DNA from: Gentiana macrophylla
Lineage: Eukaryota > Streptophyta > Magnoliopsida > Gentianales > Gentianaceae
DNA: 64,000 nt
Direction: 5' to 3'
Assembly (NCBI GenBank): GCA_026214975.1
Contig: CM047806.1
Span: forward strand, 54,515,947 to 54,579,946
Below, in pieces: positions 43,441-55,224 of the stretch (its first letter is position 1; each line of letters starts with the position of its first letter). A program made the position numbers and the translations under genes. The notes below the pieces were generated by a model. It had not been told where the DNA came from. It saw only the letters and a list, made by a program, of their open reading frames with translations, and did no database searches.

Positions 43441-46400
43441 GTGAAGTCCATAGATAAAATATTTCTCCAACGTCAAACTGTAACGGTCTTCTTCTAACGT
43501 CAGCCCAACTCTTCTGTTTATCTTGAGCTGCCTTCAAGTTCTTCTTCACCAAAAAAACCCTTTCTTTAGCTTGCTCAACCAATTCTGGCCCGGTAAGTTG
43601 TTTCTCCCCAACTTCATCCCAAAACAACGGCGTTCGACATCTTCTCCCCTACAAAGCTTCAAACGGCCCCCAAACTGGTGTGATAACTGTTGTTGTAAGC
43701 AAACTCCGCCATGGGTAGGTAGTCATCCCATGATCTGCCTACTTCCAATACACATGCTCTTAACATATCTTCAAGTGTTTGGATTGTCCTTTCCGACTGT
43801 CCATCTGTTTGAGGGTGCAATGCCGTACTCAAATCTAACTTTGTGCCAAAGGCCTTTTGCAAAATCTTTCAAAACCGACTGATGAACTGGCTGTCACGAT
43901 CCAAAAATATCGAGATAGGTACTCCATGTAGCTTCACAATATTATCCAAATATAGTGTAGTCATCTTCTTCAATGACATGTCAACCTTAGTCGGTAAGAA
44001 ATGGGCTGACTTGGTTAATATATCCATAATCACCCAAATCATATCATGTTCACTCTGGGTTCTTGGTAAACCGGTGATAAAGTCCATTGTAATCTTATTC
44101 CACTCCCATTCGGAGATATCCAAAGGCTTAAGCATTCCTCTCGGTCTTCTATGCTCGGCTTTGAATTTATGACACATGTCACACTCTGCCACACACTTAG
44201 CCATTTCCATCTTCATTGAAGGCCACCAAAACTGCTCCTTCAAATCTTTATACGTCTTAGTATAGCTCATGGATGAACATCAAAAGCAATTTTGTGTGCT
44301 TCATCCATAACTCTATGCCTCAAGTCCCCAACATTAGGCACGAACAACCGATCTTGGTACCAAAGGTTCCCGTTCTTGTCTAACACATAACCAACCGTAG
44401 GAAACTCGCTTTAGATCAAACAAAACTAGATCTTCGTCTTGATTTTCCCGAATGTCATCCATCAACTCAGATCTTGCCAACAATGGAGCCGCAAACTAAC
44501 GGTTCCCAAACTGCTCAAAACCCTAGATTTTCAGCCCATCTAATTGTTCTGACACATCTTCGACCCCTAAAACCGCAAACACTGGATTTCTAATCAAAGC
44601 ATCTGCAACCACGTTGGCTTCACCCGGATGGTACTGAATGTCTAAGTCATAATCCTTCACAAACTCTAGCCATCTTCGTTGTCTCATATTCAGATTCTCT
44701 TAAGTGAAGAAATACTTTAAGCTCTTGTGATCCGTAAAAATTCTAGCCTTGACTCTATACAAGTAATGCCTCCATGTCTTTAAGGAAAATACTATTGCTG
44801 CCCACTCCAAATCATATGTTGGATAATTATTTTCATGTACCTTTAATTGTCTGGATGAATAGGCAATCACTTTTCCTCCTTGAATCAACACACAACCCAA
44901 ACCTTGTCCTGAAGCATCGGTGTAGACGTCACAGTTATCGAAAATCTCCAGACTGCCAAAACTGCTGCCGAAGTCAACTTATCCTTCAAGGTCTGGAAGG
45001 CTATTTCACACTCACTAGTCCATTCAAACTTCACATTCTTTTGTGTAAGTTTAGTGAGTGGTGTAGCTATCTTGGAAAAATCTTGTACAAACTTCATATA
45101 ATAACCGGCCAACCCAAGAAAACTTCTTAAGAAACTGTGGTAGGTCTAGGACAATTCTCAACCGCCTCTATATTCACCGGATCAACTTGAATGTCATCCC
45201 TAGAAATCACATGACCCAAGAAACTGACTTGATTCAACAAAAAGTCGCACTTAGAAAACTTAGCAAACAATTGTTTCTCTTTCAAGATCCTTAACACGAT
45301 TCTTATGTGTTCTTCATGCTCGTTTTCATCCTTTGAGTATATAAGGATATCATCTATAAATACTATCACAAATTTATCCAGTTAAGGCATGAAAACATGT
45401 TGCATCAAATCCATAAAGGCTGATGGAGCATTAGTAAGCCCAAATTGCATAACCAAGAAATCATAATGTCCATACCTTGTACTAAGAGCCGTCCCAGGGA
45501 TGTCTGCTACCTTAATCTTCAACTAGTGATTACCCGATCTAAGTTCAATCTTAGAAAACACTCTCTTTCCCTGCAACTGATTAAACAAGTCGTCAATACT
45601 AGGTAAAGGATACTTATTCTTGATGGTGAGATTGTTCAACACTCGGTAGTCAGTGCACATCCTTATGCTACCGTCCTTCTTCTTAACAAACAAAACAGGG
45701 GCTCCCTACGGTGAAGTACTGGGCTGAATTATATTCCTTTCCAACATATCTTTTAACTGGCCTTTAGTTCCTTTTATTCAGCCGTAGCCATTCTATAAGG
45801 TGCCTTAGCTACTGGGGCTGCTCCCGGTACCAACTTGATTTCAAACTCAATCTCCCTATCTGGCATGTTTCCCGGTAGTTCATCCGGAATTACCTCAGGG
45901 TAATCTTTTGCTACAGGGGTTTCTTCCAGCTTAGGCTTAACTTGTTTAACATCCGTTGCATACAACAAGTAGCCTTTCACAACCTTTTTGACAAGCTCTA
46001 GTTACCTTAACCGCTGAAATTATTGGATGACGCTCATTAATAGGCTTGTACACGTTACCTTGAAAAGTCTTATACGATTTCCCGGGTACTTTAAAGGTCA
46101 CTCTCTTCACTTTACAATCCAAGTGAACATAATTATCGGATAGCCAATCTATTCAAAGTGTGAAAAGTCCAATACTATAAGGTCACTCTTGCACCGATAC
46201 GCTCCTACACAAACATCCACTTAAGGTATCGTCCTAGTTACCTTTGTTACCTTTCCTAAAGGTGTAGTTATTTCCAAAGTATTCCTTAAGGTTTCCGAAG
46301 GTAGGTTTAATTTCTTAGGTATCTTAGTGTACACAAAAGTATTAGACGCTTTCGTATCAAACAACTGCTAGATTGTCTAATGTTATCGTACCTAGAAGTA

Positions 46401-46600
46401 AATTTTGATTATTTAATACAAGTATAACATGATTTAATGTGCTATAACAGTACCTTAGTAAAATAAATAACTCAAAAGTACCTGAGATAAAATTATCATT
46501 TAGTTCCACAATTTCTGCATCCATTGAAAACACTTGAACCGGTCAGCTTGAGCTTCCTTTCCCGTTTCCTTGAATCTGGTTTCCTTTGTTTCCTTTCGTT
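43441..46600 (-). pseudogene. Chromovirus pol: RT, RNase H and most of integrase
   Basis: Protease is not recognisable. RT begins near 45980 (PGAAPVAKAPYRMA) and shows the active site FIDDILIYSK with FIDD at 45349-45360. RNase H has [19 protein letters not shown] and [11 protein letters not shown] (44900-44700). The integrase has the zinc-module end CDMCHKFKAEHRRP, WNKITMDFITGLP, LDRDSQFISRF, ALHPQTDGQSERTIQTLED and MAEFAYNNSYH (44270-43660). The frame approaches the insertion with FDVGEIFYLWTSP and continues at 29580 with MKGVKRFG. Several stops and shifts make it inactive. The Tekay/Del assignment is inferred from domain wording, primer site and chromodomain-like end. Confidence 0.85.
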
Positions 46601-47937
46601 GGACACATTCTTGCAAAATTCCCCGGATCTCCACAATAGTATCAGCCACTTGCACTAGCCCGACACTCATCGGTATGGCTCTTCTTGCATTTTGGGCAAA
46701 ACGGTACGCTTGCTGCAGGAGTAGCTGCTAGAGGTGCTATCGTTTTCTTCATATTCTGTTGTGGTGCACCGCGACTTGTTCCTTGACTTGTGCCAAATTT
46801 TCTCTTAGCACCAATAATCACTGACGGTTTGTTTCTTAAGGTTTCAACTTCCAAAGCCTTATTCAACATCTCAGCCATGTTCCTTGGCGTGCTTCCCAAC
46901 ATACCCACTTGAATCTCACAAGACAAACCATTCTTGAACAACGCCATCTTCTTCTCCTTAACTCTCATTATCTCAGGGTATAACCTACCCAAATCATTGA
47001 ACCGATTCATATACTGTGAAAATGTCATGTGTAGTCCTTGCTTGTGATTCGGAAACTGATTTGCTTGATTTGCTTGATCCGAAGGTGGAAAGTATTCGGT
47101 GTAGAAAAGCTTCTTAAATTCTCTTCAATCGAAGATCTTTCCACGGCTACTCTCTATAGCCTCAATCCAACCCTCAGCTGCACCAAAAAAAACCAACGGC
47201 TAGCTGGGCCATTTCTACCTCGAGCACATTCACATTTTCGCAAGCTTTTTCAAAGCTTCTTATCCATACTTCAGCCCTAGCCGGCTTTACATTCCTGAAA
47301 AAGTCTTCGACACGGTTCCTCTTTAGCTTCGTGTAACAATCAACTGGAGGTGCTTGATCATGAACATGTGGTGGTCTAACCGGTGGGACAGCTGGTGGGT
47401 AAACCAGAAGGTATCCAAGTGGTGCTTGTGGTGCTTAGGTGGATAAGGTGGTGGATATGGCTACTCAAGTGGAGCCATTTATGGTTCTTGTTGGTTTGGG
47501 TTGTATCTTTGATGATGTAGTGGAGTGTGGTATGGTTGGTGGAGTACATAGGGTGGGTAACCAAAGCCATAGTGGTGGTCAAAACGTGGTGATGGTGGTA
47601 TGGTAGGTTGAGGTGGATGACTTGTGGGTGGAGGGTAAAAGGTTTGCTGATAAGAAAGGATAACTGGAGAGTGTGAGTTGCTTACCGGTGATGGTAGAGG
47701 GTAAACATCAATTACTGGTGGTCGGTAAACGGGTGGAATGTCACCTACAATGGTGACCTGAACCGATCCTCCCACATTCCAGCACGGGGAATGTTCCTGA
47801 TGAGCCTGAGGTGGTGGTGTCTGACGAGGTTGCTCAAATTGCTGCACAGATCTCCCTAACACTGGTATTGGATGGTTTGCTCCATGTCTCACTTCGGAAC
47901 TCTCAACTCCGTGAACTCCTCTGCAGGTAACTAGCAT
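46601..47937 (-). pseudogene. Chromovirus gag
   Basis: ATG at 47937 starts MLVTCRGVHGVESS, followed by a Pro/His/Tyr-rich N-terminal region (47800-47450). The gag core continues with MTFSQYMNRFNDLGRLYPEI and a helical capsid-like stretch (47028-46700). A zinc-binding end has CPKCKKSHTDEC and then, after a stop, a second CX2C-like YYCGDPGNFARMCP (about 46640-46600). Frameshifts occur near 47050 and 47480. Confidence 0.75.
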
Positions 47938-48028
47938 TCTAAAAAATCAAGAAAGATCATAATGTTACTAAGTGGTCTAAAGGAAATCTCATCTCAAGAA
48001 GGAAACTTAGAAAAGCAAAGGACGCTTC

Positions 48029-48040
48029 TCTCTGATACCA
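48029..48040 (-). other. Primer binding site of the chromovirus
   Basis: On the minus strand TGGTATCAGAGA follows the LTR end TTACA after two bases. Initiator tRNA-Met type. Confidence 0.85.
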
Positions 48041-48042
48041 AC

Positions 48043-50577
48043 TGTAACGCCCTGTTCCCGGATACCGAGTCCTTATCCGGAAAAGAACATGTGGCACGTA
48101 TAACACAAAATAAATTCTATATTATACGTAAGCCTCTACCAGTTTAGCATTAACGGAAACTAAAAGACTCTGGTACTTTTTTTATAAAAGAAACAAGAAT
48201 AGAATGCATTCAGGTAAAGGTAGAAAGGTAATCTTATTACAACGAATGCTCCAAACTTACATCATACAAAAACTCAAAGTAAATATAAACTTAGCTTACA
48301 ACAAAGTTCAGAATGTGTTAGAATCAAGCGCTTACCATTCTACTAAAACTAATTGGTTGTAGTAAAGGTGCTACTTTATTTCCTTATACACTTTAACACG
48401 CCCCCTCAAGTGTGGGCCTATATCAAGGCTATGCCAACTAGGCACACAACAAGCCTGAGCCAACTAGGCTCACAAAGACCAACTAGGTCAAGGCCCAACA
48501 CTTGCACAATATAAAATGGAGGAAAATAATATTGTTGACAGCGGGGTTTGAAATGAAGTAGCACATTTACTACAACCAATTGGTTTTAGTAAAGGTGCTA
48601 CTTTATTTTCTTATACACTTTAACAGAATGGAAGTACAACATATCTTGAAAAGTAAACTACATAGTTTAGTACAACATGAAAGAAAAGAATTGATCGTAT
48701 CAAAAAAACATCATCATACTTCGTCCTTAAATTCCTCATCGAACTCTTGTTCAACCTATTCATGTTCTCAACCCCAAAAACAAACAAACAAGCAATTGAG
48801 GTAAGTACAAGGTTACTTAGTAAAAGATAGAGGTTGTGATTTAATTATGATCTACAATGAAAGGTTCATTATTATTAAGTTATCTTTATGTGACCGACAC
48901 AACTCTAGGGTTCACTTTATGCTCACCAACATGTCGTGCCTATTTGTTTCTAGCTTAGCTTATCTTTGTTACACCAGCATTCAAAGGCACTATGCATTGT
49001 GCTACTCACCACGAAGCAACAATTGCAACCTCTCAGTGGATCACACCAATAGCCACAGGCTAGCCCCGATAGTGTACACGTTCGGCGAAGTCCCTCTGTA
49101 CTTGGGGACTAATAAACCTACGGAGTTATTCACTTTTACTGACCGCCCACACATCGCGATATAAACTGGTGCATTACCAAAAATGACATGATGTTTAGTC
49201 TTTTACTACACAAGTATGTATTTGATTAATCATTAACTAGCCACTTAAGTATTTTCAAGGAAAAACCCACTTAACAGCCCTACTCCCTCACTTAGACATC
49301 TAGACATAACATCCTAAACACATACACAGACATACATGAATACTAATTCATTAAAGCAGAAGCCAATCATGCTCTTATGACAGTCCCAAACTTCAACTCT
49401 TATGAAGAATCCATTCGGTACCGGAACTAAACACATCAGAAGCTTAATCATGGCTTGTTCATATTCATTTAATGTTATTAGATCAAGAAACAACATTCAA
49501 AACTGGTCTCGGGGCTCAAAACTCAACATTTTACTAAGAGAGGGGTTTGGCGTGCGCATTGCCTCTAATGCATGCGCTTTGGCTTCTGGGATGCTCAATG
49601 CGTTGCGCTACATGCTTAATGCACACGCTAAAAGCTCCCAGTAAATCTAGATGTTTTCTGGTCCGACGATGCGCGTTACACGCTTAAATTCGCGTACATA
49701 AACGTCTCTGAATCTGTTTCCCACATGCTGAACCCGTAATGCACGCGCTACACGCCCAATGCGTGCGCATTAAGCCTAATATAACCCTAAACAATAGTTT
49801 TTTTGAACTTAAATGATTTCTAACTCTTTCCAAACATGATCAACACCAGTTTGACATCATAAACAACAGGAAAATGCATCTTTTATCTACCATAGCTTAA
49901 CATACAACAAGGCAACAACTTGGCATGAATTCTAACACCATAACCGCCCAAAAATCAAACCATAACATTATATAACATAATCAAATCTTAGGAAGATTCT
50001 CTTACTTATTAGCAAGCAAATCCAACATCAGAACTTCAAGTAACTGCAGTTCTCTTCTCAAAACTTCAACCAAAACCTATGTCATCATCCCAAACTTGAA
50101 TTAGACATGATCCAAAGTTTCTATAACATCTATTCCATGAATTACACCAAGAAAAACTACAAAACTTGATCAAATCCATGATTAGGGTCGAAATTCATAC
50201 CTTAATGAAACTTGGAAATCTTGTAGTCAAAACGTTCATCGGCTTCTCATGATTCCGGGCTCTACTTAAATCTTTAATTGACCAGGAATTCACTTAGAAT
50301 TTTGAAGAACTAGCTTTGCCTCTTTTTGCTCTCAATTGCCAAAGTTCGATCTTTTCTTCACACAAATATTCGGACAATTGATTCTAGTAATGGGTGGTTT
50401 ATTTCTCCAAATAAAACTCCCCCATCACTCCCAAATTAATCCCCATTAATTTTATTCCCATAATATTTTTATTCCTTTTTATTTTTATTTATAAAAATAA
50501 ACCTTAAATCCATAAATATAATATTTCGTTTTCACAAAATGACACGTCTGCCCTTTCCTGAAAATCAGAATATTACA
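48043..50577 (-). repeat. 5' LTR of the chromovirus, carrying a TRIM-like insertion
   Basis: 2535 bp including the 310-bp insertion and its duplicated GAATG. Without it the length is about 2220 bp, like the 3' LTR. It holds the second copy of the ATGCRCGCG block (49545-49775). Confidence 0.9.
48316..48625 (-). mobile_element. 310-bp TRIM-like retrotransposon
   Basis: It is flanked by GAATG on both sides (48311-48315, 48626-48630) and absent from the partner LTR. Terminal repeats of about 83 bp (48316-48398) and 93 bp (48533-48625) share GGTTGTAGTAAAGGTGCTAC-like and TATACACTTTAACA sequence. On the minus strand ACACTTGAGGGGGCG, a classic polypurine tract, precedes the TGTTAAAGTG start of the 3' repeat. 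The interior has CCAACTAGG-type short repeats and no ORF. The 5' repeat is diverged and no clear primer site follows it. Confidence 0.8.
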
Positions 50578-50582
50578 GGTTG

Positions 50583-50993
50583 ATAATATGCAAAAGTCAC
50601 AATCTATCAAGAAAGACAAACCGTCTTCTGAGACCAGCGTCCTCGATGATCAGATTTTGAATTCAGCACCGAAAGGGATTCATTATCCAACCTTTCATAA
50701 TTGTATGAGGACAACCTACCCGTACGACTGGCTCTCATCCTTTCAGAGTAACGACACACTTGAGACAAGAAACCAGTCCTCCTGGTGCTTCACGTTTGCT
50801 AGCGTCATGCAGGACAGGGCTGCAACATAGATCCATAATTTTCCGCCTAGATCGATCTGTTCATAGGACGACCTTGAGTCTAAATTTATCTCTGAATTCA
50901 GATCAGCTAGTCGACACAATAAGACCCATGATGATCTATACAAAATCCGTCAGGGAAAAAACAAATTGACTCGGAGCTACGAGTGATTCAACT
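50583..50993 (+). pseudogene. Tat-like gag, C-terminal part
   Basis: It continues the gag after the chromovirus: YDWLSSFQSNDTLETRNQ, then SSWCFTFASVMQDRAAT, then a stop where Trp is expected (TAG/TGG), FPPRSICS and SKFISEFRSASRHNKTHDDL. The pattern W-x-LPP-SI-SF-L-x-KF-x-FR-K-x-x-DL is that of the retrotransposon gag domain in plant Ty3 elements. The copia LTR starts right after an Asn codon at 50993. Confidence 0.8.
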
Positions 50994-52809
50994 GTTAGGA
51001 AATCACTAGTTTAACGCAGCGGAATTTAAAATTTGATTTCCTTTTCTAGATCGTTCTTCGTTTAATGCAATAAACATGTTAAGTAGTTTGACGGTTATAC
51101 CTCAGATGATCTATAAGATCGTCGTTTTGACCACCAATGGAGAGTAGTTCAGTGCGCAAGCCGTCCACGCGTCCGGCCTCTATCGCTAATCCACACGAAC
51201 CCCTTGCCGGAATCCTCCTTGGATTGCTATCGGAAAACTCCGGTTGCTAGACCGGCCTTTTTCCTCCCTCACAAACTCACTATGGATTGCTCTCTATTTT
51301 ACACAAGAACTATCAGCTCTTGCAATTGTGATGTACAAAAGAGCTTGACACCCACCTCTTATTTATAGTCAAAAGTGGCGCCCCATATGTGTGTAGAAGA
51401 AGAAAACCTTTTCCCAATAAAATAAAGAAAATCTTCTAGATTGATTTATCTCTTTAATGATAATTTATTTTGTCAATATCTTATATTTAATTAATTATCT
51501 TATTACCATAAATCTATTTTTCAAAATCAATTAATAGCATATATTAATATTATGGCAATCTTATTAATTAAAGTGCACAATCCAAGTGTATCTCATACAC
51601 TTAAATGTGGCGCCCCATGTGCCAAATAATTGGCTTTCGGAATATTCTTTAATTAATATAATTTGTATATAATTAATATCTTGTATTTTATTTATTCATA
51701 ATAAATAAATACCATCATATTAATTTACCACTATAACCTTTATAGTCTAGAGATAAACTTTCCTTATTTGGTTATCAACTATAACCGCATTTTAATCCGA
51801 CTCGATGTTCATATGTGTGTGACCCGATAGGCTTCCGAGTATGTTGTCCGTAGACACAAAGTGCAATTTACTAAAATGCCCTTCATACCTAACGATCACG
51901 TGATGGCGTCTAGCAACACACCGTGACCCCCAATTATCGGAAGAGTCAAAAGCAATGACTACTACCTTTCATGTGAAGCAGTTACCGTGTAACTTACAAT
52001 CCTATCGTTGAATTAATATCCATACGATCGTATCTCGAGTGTCAATACATTGACGATCGTATCTTATAATCTGGATATCATACTCTCTCGGAATAACACA
52101 TTTACTCCCACTTTGCAAAGATTCTCGAGAGCTAGACATTCCTTATAAGAAGGCCATTTCGGATATTCTATCCCAATCATAGGATACGCGATTCCCGGAC
52201 GACCAATCATGTATACTCCGCATGCTTCAATATCATACCCAATCACTACCGCATGATCGCCCCATGGTTAGGAGAAATCTCAATAGTGTCAAAGCATGAC
52301 AATCCACACCGTGATGCCATGAAGACTCCGGTCAAAAGGATAATTACACAACCGCCACATAGTGTGACACTTAATTTAAGTGGGTCAGTCTAACGTACGC
52401 ATTCTCTAACGCACGTCCACGTACAGTCCAAGTGTCCCTACACTTCGATAGACGAGATCTATCCCTATCTTCTAAAAGATAGATTACATCCAATACGTGC
52501 TAGTCTGATTATACTATCAATGTCCCATTCGATAATATGTAAGACTAGAGACATTTAAGTACCAACCTTGTTATAGTGATTAGAGATCTCATCAACCATA
52601 ATCACTATCATAGTTTCTCTATCATGATTGATACTAGTGGACGTTACATTATATATATACAACAAATAATATGAAGATAAACAATATATAATAACATAAG
52701 TGCTTTTATTAATCTTAATAAAGTTATTACATGAACTAAATAGACTGTAAATGACCCGACCCGGTCGGATCTGGTCCAACCCGATTGGGTTTAGGACACC
52801 TTTCCAAAA
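50994..52809 (-). repeat. 3' LTR of the copia element
   Basis: On the minus strand it starts near TTTTGGAAAGGTGTCC after a purine tract AAGTGGGAGA and ends GATTTCCTAACA. Its start and end match the solo LTR 13988-15625. The expected TG start has decayed to TT. The 5 bp outside the right end of the LTR (50989-50993) are TCAAC. Confidence 0.85.
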
Positions 52810-55222
52810 ATCTCCCACTTGGCCTAAAGCAATCACCCATATGCCTAAGCCCGTGCAAGTGAACATGTTTCTCATGCTTAGCTTGAAACAATGCCTTGGT
52901 TAACGGATCAGCTATGTTATCTTCCGTATGGACTTTCTCTATCTTCACATCTTCTCTATCTACTATATCTCTAATCAAGTGATAGCACCGTAGCACATGT
53001 TTGGACTTCTGATGAGACCTTGGTTCCTTCGACTGAGATATCGCTCCATTATTATCACAAGATGCAGGCACTGGACCTTCAATGGAGGAACCACACCAAG
53101 TTCAAGAATGAACTTCTTCATCCAAATCGCTTCCTTTGCCGCCTCCGAGGTCGCTATATATTCGGCTTCCGTTGTAGAGAGTCGCAGAGTCTCTCGCTTG
53201 GAACTCATCCACTCATCGCTCCGCCGTTAAGCGTGAAAACAAATCCAGATTGTGACTTATAGTCGTCCTTGTCAGTTTGGAAACTGGCATCTGTATAACC
53301 TCGTAATACTAAATCATCATTCCCGAAAACCAGGAACATATCCCTAGTACGTCTCAAGTACTTCAGGATATTCTTGACAGCAATCCAGTGACCATCACCT
53401 GGATTGGACTGGTACCTACTAGTCATACTAAGAGGGTACGAGACATCTGGTCTTGTGCATAACATGGCATACATGATAGACCCGATTGCCGAAGCATAAG
53501 GGATCTTACTCATTTGTGCCCTTTCCTCCTCTGTCTTGGGACTCATTCCCTTTGACAGGTAGACCCCATGTGACATGGGCAACAATCCTCTCTTGATCGC
53601 TCCATGTTGAATCTCTTCAACATCTTGTCTATATAGGTGGATCATGATGGACCAAGAAACCTTTTAGATCTATCTCTATAGATCTTTATTCCTAGAATAT
53701 TGGCTGGCTCACCCAAGTCCTTCATTGAGAAGTTCTTGGATAACCAAGCTTTGAATGATTGTAACATAGGCACATCATTCCCTATGAGCAATATGTCATC
53801 TACATAAAGCACTAGGAACACAACGGCACTCCCACTAACCTTCTTGTAAACACAGGGCTCATCTTCGTTCTTGATGAAATCAAACTGTTTGATTATCTCA
53901 TCAAAGCGAAGATTCCAACTCCGAGAAGCTTGCTTTAATCCATAAATGGATCTTTTGCGGTTACACACCATCCTGGCGTCATTGGTTGTGAAACCCTCAG
54001 CCGTGTCATATACACTTCCTCGGACATGTTCCCGTTAAGGAAATTTGTTTTCACATCCATCCGCCGATTTCGTAATCATGGTATCTTTGAAATAGCGAGC
54101 AAAATTCTAATGGATTTTAACATGGCAACAGGCGAAAAGGTTTCATCATAGTCAACTCCTTGTCTTTGCTTATAGCCTTTTGCCACTAACCTAGCCTTGT
54201 AGGTAGTCACGTTACCGTCCATGTCGGTCTTTCTCTTAAAGACCCATTTACATCCTATGGGAACTATTCCTTTAGGTGGATCAACTAAGTTCCAAACTTG
54301 GTTGTCTTTCATGGATTCCATTTCATAATTCATGGCTTCCAGCCATTTCTCTTTGTCATGCCTTAATAGCACTTCCTCATAAGTTCTAGGTTCCTCATCT
54401 TCCATGAGATACACGCCAGTGTACCTTTTGGGTTCACTGCGCTCCCTGGTGGATCTTTGAGGTGCTAGTGTGTCTACTGTAGAGGATGGCGTCACATCTG
54501 TATATGGCGTCTCCTCTACTTCCATAAACTGGCTGTTATCCGTAAGTGGTTCTCGAATTTCTTCAAGATCAATCTTACTCCCATTGACCCTATCCAGAAT
54601 AAACTCTTTCTCTAGAAAGTGGCCAGTCCTGGAAACAAACACCTTTTGTTCAGGATGGTAAAATTGGTATCCTCTAGTTTCTCTAGGATATCCCACAAAC
54701 AGACATTTGTCAGATCTAGCTTCTAATTTATCAGGCATCATCCGCTTCACGTAAGTCGGAAAACCCCAAGGTTTAAGATATGCTAGACTCGGTTTCCTCT
54801 TATGCCATACCTCGTATGGTGTGGATTCAACCGTCTTTGATGGAACTCGGTTCAGTGTATAGGATGCAGTTTCTAGAGCATACCCTCAAAATGATTTTGG
54901 GAGAACTGTGTAGCTCATCATGGATCGTACCATGTCTAACAAAGTACGGTTCCTCCTCTCAGATATGCCATTCATTTGAGGCGTACCTGGAGGGGTCCAT
55001 TCAGGTAGAATCTCATTCTCCTTCAAATAACTTTGAAACTCTCCATCTAGGTATTCTCCGCCTCGATCGGATCGAAGTGTTTTGATTTCTCTACCTAGTT
55101 GTTTTTCCACTTCACTTCTGAATTCCTTGAACCTTTCGAAGGTTTCAGACTTATACTTCATTAAGTATATATAACCATAGCGAGAATGGTCATCAGTGAA
55201 AGTGATAAAATAAAAGTATCCT
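52810..55222 (-). pseudogene. Copia integrase, reverse transcriptase and RNase H
   Basis: From the break: YFYFITFTDDHSRYGYIYL, then KTLRSDRGGEYLDGEFQ and PPGTPQMNGISERRNRTLLD (integrase core with Asp and Glu; 55222-54886). After shifts: [15 protein letters not shown] (54730), [17 protein letters not shown] RT start, [18 protein letters not shown], then SIYGLKQASRSWN. RT active site LYVDDILLIGND (about 53790). RNase H DASFQTDKDDYKSQSGFVF, STTEAEYIATSEAAKEAIW, CDNNGAISQSKEP and NIADPLTKAL near 52890. At least five shifts. The DDHSRYGYIYL and NIADPLTKAL wording fits the Tork/Ikeros side of copia, weakly. Confidence 0.85.
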
Positions 55223-55224
55223 CC

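Larger units (their letters stand above)
26910..50577 (-). mobile_element. Ty3 chromovirus (Tekay/Del type) with nested insertions
   Basis: LTRs 26910-29145 and 48043-50577 (TGTAA to TTACA) with a perfect GGTTG target duplication (26905-26909, 50578-50582). Primer site TGGTATCAGAG next to the 5' LTR on the minus strand; polypurine tract next to the 3' LTR. Order gag, RT, RNase H, integrase, chromodomain-like end. A Sirevirus-like element (29581-43440) splits the integrase C-terminal part, and a TRIM-like element sits in the 5' LTR. Without these insertions it would be about 9.5 kb. Confidence 0.9.
20604..50993 (+). mobile_element. Tat-like Ty3 element, host of the nested insertions (5' part)
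   Basis: LTR 20604-21259, primer site, leader and gag (21691 onward) on the plus strand. Gag is cut by three later insertions at 22176-26754, 26910-50577 and from 50994. Removing the first two, with one copy of each target duplication, reads gag through without a break. The best case is the join of 26909 to 50583, which gives LENQVARLQRQV then DNMQKSQ. The pol genes and 3' LTR must lie beyond 64000. The oldest element of the cluster by nesting. Confidence 0.8.
50994..55224 (-). mobile_element. Ty1-copia element, 3' part (rest beyond window)
   Basis: 3' LTR 50994-52809, then RNase H, RT and the integrase core on the minus strand up to 55224, where an Athila-like element begins within the integrase. 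Gag, protease, the integrase start and 5' LTR must lie beyond the window. Its LTR belongs to the family of the solo LTR at 13988. Confidence 0.87.
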
